A model generated the notes under the pieces. That model was not told the DNA's origin. It saw only the letters and a program-made list of their open reading frames with translations, and did no database searches. This document shows positions 62,276 through 64,000 of a stretch of 64,000 nt of DNA, one piece after another. How positions within the stretch are numbered: the first letter of the stretch is position 1; each line of letters begins with the position of its first letter. Origin of the DNA: Pocillopora verrucosa (Eukaryota; Cnidaria; Anthozoa; Scleractinia; Pocilloporidae); assembly GCF_036669915.1 (NCBI RefSeq), contig NC_089318.1:15806628-15870627 (forward strand). Reading direction: 5' to 3'. Position numbers and translations under genes: made by a program.

Positions 62276-62442
62276 AATATAATGGTTTGCCTTACGATGT
62301 GGTCACTTCGGAAGTGTTCACGACGTTTCGAATGCATATTGCTAGTCTTCCTCCTCAAGGGATGAAGAAGACTAGCGGTAAATGCAGTCGAAACGTCGCG
62401 ATCTACGTCCGAAGTGACCACATCGTGAGACAAACGATTATA
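62276..62442. repeat. Foldback element, ~167 bases
   Basis: The left arm has TGTGGTCACTTCGGAAGTG, ACGACGTTTCGA and GCTAGTCTTCCTC. The right arm returns GAAGAAGACTAGCGGT, TCGAAACGTCGCG and TCCGAAGTGACCACATCG. The near-perfect hairpin has no coding capacity. Confidence 0.85.
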
Positions 62443-62749
62443 TTTTTATTTTGAGATTTCATATGTTTTACAGTCATTTGCAGTTACAGATTTTGCACCT
62501 TATATATCCTCGTGTAAGTTTTATAAACCAAGATATCAATTTTAATCTCACTTTAAAAATTGTTGCTCATGGCGCTTTACAATCACAAATTTGTGTTATA
62601 TGAAAAAAGAAAGGGGTAAGAAGGGTTTTTGATAAAATTATTTAGGAATATCAAACCGGCAAAGAAGGTGGTTTTTTTGGTTATGTTTTGTTTTACTTTT
62701 TTGTTGTTGTTGTTGCTCGTTAATTCTCTTGTTTTGTTTTTCTCTTTGC

Positions 62750-63120
62750 CTAGCCTTGTTCTAAAGCCAAGTACGAATTCCCAGAGATTTGGGTACGAAA
62801 ATCGTCGCAAAACTTTCGCGCCAAACTTTTGCTCAGAAACCGGCCAATACTAGTTGCCCCTTCCAGGGGTGTAGCTGCTGTCTTGGTTTCTGGACTTTTC
62901 TTTTGGTAAGCCTCGTCATTATATGATTTTAAGAACTGAGTGGGAAAGCCGGTCATGTTTAGAATCTCTCGAACAAACTAGATCATTATTTGTTTATACT
63001 GACCTGGAGTACCCTCCTCTTCCTACCCATGGGAGCTTGCGGGTTAACTTGAGACGAGGACACCACAGTTAAAAGTAGGCCCGCGATAAACAAGAAGAGA
63101 ACAAAATATTTTGCTTTCAT
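62750..63120 (-). CDS. Small secreted precursor, candidate amidated neuropeptide prohormone
   Basis: Two minus-strand exons, 63120-63004 and 62935-62750, join in phase 0 (donor GTCAGT, acceptor CCCACTCAG) to give 100 residues. The start MKAKYF is followed by a strong hydrophobic core (FVLFLFIAGLLLTVV) and SSS, a typical signal-peptide end. The next residues are QVNPQAPMGRKRR: a Gln that can cyclise to pyroglutamate, a short Pro-rich peptide, a Gly that can donate an amide, and a tetrabasic cleavage site. That is the usual layout of cnidarian neuropeptide precursors, though they often hold many peptide copies and this has one. The remaining part is hydrophilic with Lys/Arg pairs and one Cys. 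The frame is open upstream to 63225, but the start at 63120 directly precedes the signal core. I recognise no named homologue. Confidence 0.65.
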
Positions 63121-64000
63121 CGTTCTTTTCAATTGCACTCTTGTTTCAAAGCCAACTCTTATATGTTGTCCAGAATCTTTATGCTTACCGCCCCTTTTAA
63201 GTAGAACGGCAGGATTAAAGTTCAATTACAAGTGAAAGGTGTTTTCCCGGCGCAAACAAAGTGATTGAGCGGTTTTTTCAAAAACCTTTTGTAATAGGTA
63301 TTTCAATACCTTTTAATAGCGATCGACGTGCATGTTATAGGAGACTTTCTAATGGATTATATTGTTTAATGAGCGTAATAATCCAAAGTTTCTTACTGAA
63401 AAGAAAGAGAAAGAAATGGAAGAAAAATTAGGACAAGGCTTGGTAACGTGTTTCATAAGTAGTGATGCGAATATATTTGCCTGGGAGTAGGTGAACAAGT
63501 TTTTCAATTTAAAGAAAATGCTAATTATCCATACATGTACATCGTAGCTGTATACTCTAAATAGAAACGATCTTTAATCAAAGCTTTGTCTCAGAATGTT
63601 TTACAGCTTGACAGTTAAAATCAAATGAAGCGACTGATGACAAGTTAGTCTTCGGATGTAGGCGGCCACATTTCATAAAAGCTGCGTTTACCCAAATGAG
63701 TGAAACATGATGATTTGAAATGTGTATCTTTGCTCCTCTGTTTTCTGAGACTGAGCTTTCGTTCAAATTCTGAGCAGAGGAAATAAGGCACCAGGGATTG
63801 TAATTTGTCGGGAAAATTTCCTCGGTTGCTTTAGGATGGGCCAATTTGCTTGCCATTTTAGAAAACTGGAGTCATTACATCCGCATGTCCGCTTTACTTA
63901 AACACAAATGACCACCTGGGTCCACCTGGGGGTGAATTGTGACGCATGATGAGATCCATAAAAGCTAAAATGATCCAATTTATACACCATGTGGGTTTAT
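63121..64000. other. Upstream region of the small precursor gene and window end
   Basis: A TATA-like CATATAAG on the minus strand (63158-63165) lies about 40 bases before the start codon and would fit a very short 5' leader. The rest to 64000 shows no gene. An open frame at 63578-63856 (minus) has no domain signature and no codon or splice support. Confidence 0.45.

Larger units (their letters stand above)
59570..62749. other. Intergenic region after GPCR 2, occupied by inverted repeats
   Basis: AATAAA at 59649-59654, 80 bases after the GPCR 2 stop, is its likely polyadenylation signal. The rest is dominated by the long inverted repeat 60425-62003 and a foldback at 62276-62442. A 19-base poly-T-rich run lies near 61010. 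TTTATT at 62445-62450 is a possible minus-strand polyadenylation signal for the small secreted-precursor gene. Confidence 0.6.

Noticed and set aside
63578..63856. 92-codon minus-strand frame with ATG
   Set aside because: No signature, no splice sites joining it to anything, and a composition like the surrounding non-coding DNA.

Overview
The window is animal nuclear DNA. It is AT-rich, its genes are split by GT-AG introns, and it is full of short inverted-repeat elements. The protein families and short foldback repeats fit an anthozoan cnidarian such as a stony coral. That placement is inference, since no taxon marker is present. I rebuilt genes by joining exons whose splice sites and reading phases agree.

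Layout. (1) 328-5097, plus strand: the 3' part of a secreted adhesion-type gene (EGF, EGF, YWTD propeller, EGF, F5/8C discoidin), with its 5' end outside the window. (2) 8227-24892, plus: a complete 17-exon polycystin-1-like gene of about 2412 residues. It has a signal peptide, EGF, a Ser/Thr stalk, REJ, GAIN/GPS, PLAT, eleven predicted membrane spans and a long cytoplasmic tail. (3) 26288-34091, minus: an 8-exon GPR137-family seven-span protein. (4) 34474-48597, plus: a 9-exon syntaxin-5 gene (350 residues), head to head with GPR137 across 382 bases. (5) 53122-54246 and 58340-59569, plus: two single-exon class A GPCRs. (6) 62750-63120, minus: a two-exon, 100-residue secreted precursor with the layout of a cnidarian amidated neuropeptide prohormone.

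Between and inside these genes are several foldback (MITE-like) families, a ~210-base element family ending in CCCTTTAACTCCCA, tRNA-like SINE relics, a 36-base minisatellite, a ~41-base satellite array of over 2 kb inside the last syntaxin-5 intron, a perfect 118-base tandem duplication, and a ~300-base-arm inverted repeat.

The genes do not form one pathway. Syntaxin-5 (ER-Golgi fusion) and GPR137 (lysosomal signalling) are housekeeping membrane-traffic genes sharing a promoter region. The LRP-like and polycystin-like genes are extracellular sensing or adhesion proteins in tandem. The two GPCRs and the peptide precursor form a possible signalling neighbourhood, though nothing in the sequence pairs ligand with receptor. 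The most interesting items are the putative peptide precursor, the recently duplicated stalk exon of the polycystin-like gene, GPCR 2's altered signature residues, syntaxin-5's conserved two-start layout, and the satellite array in its SNARE-splitting intron.
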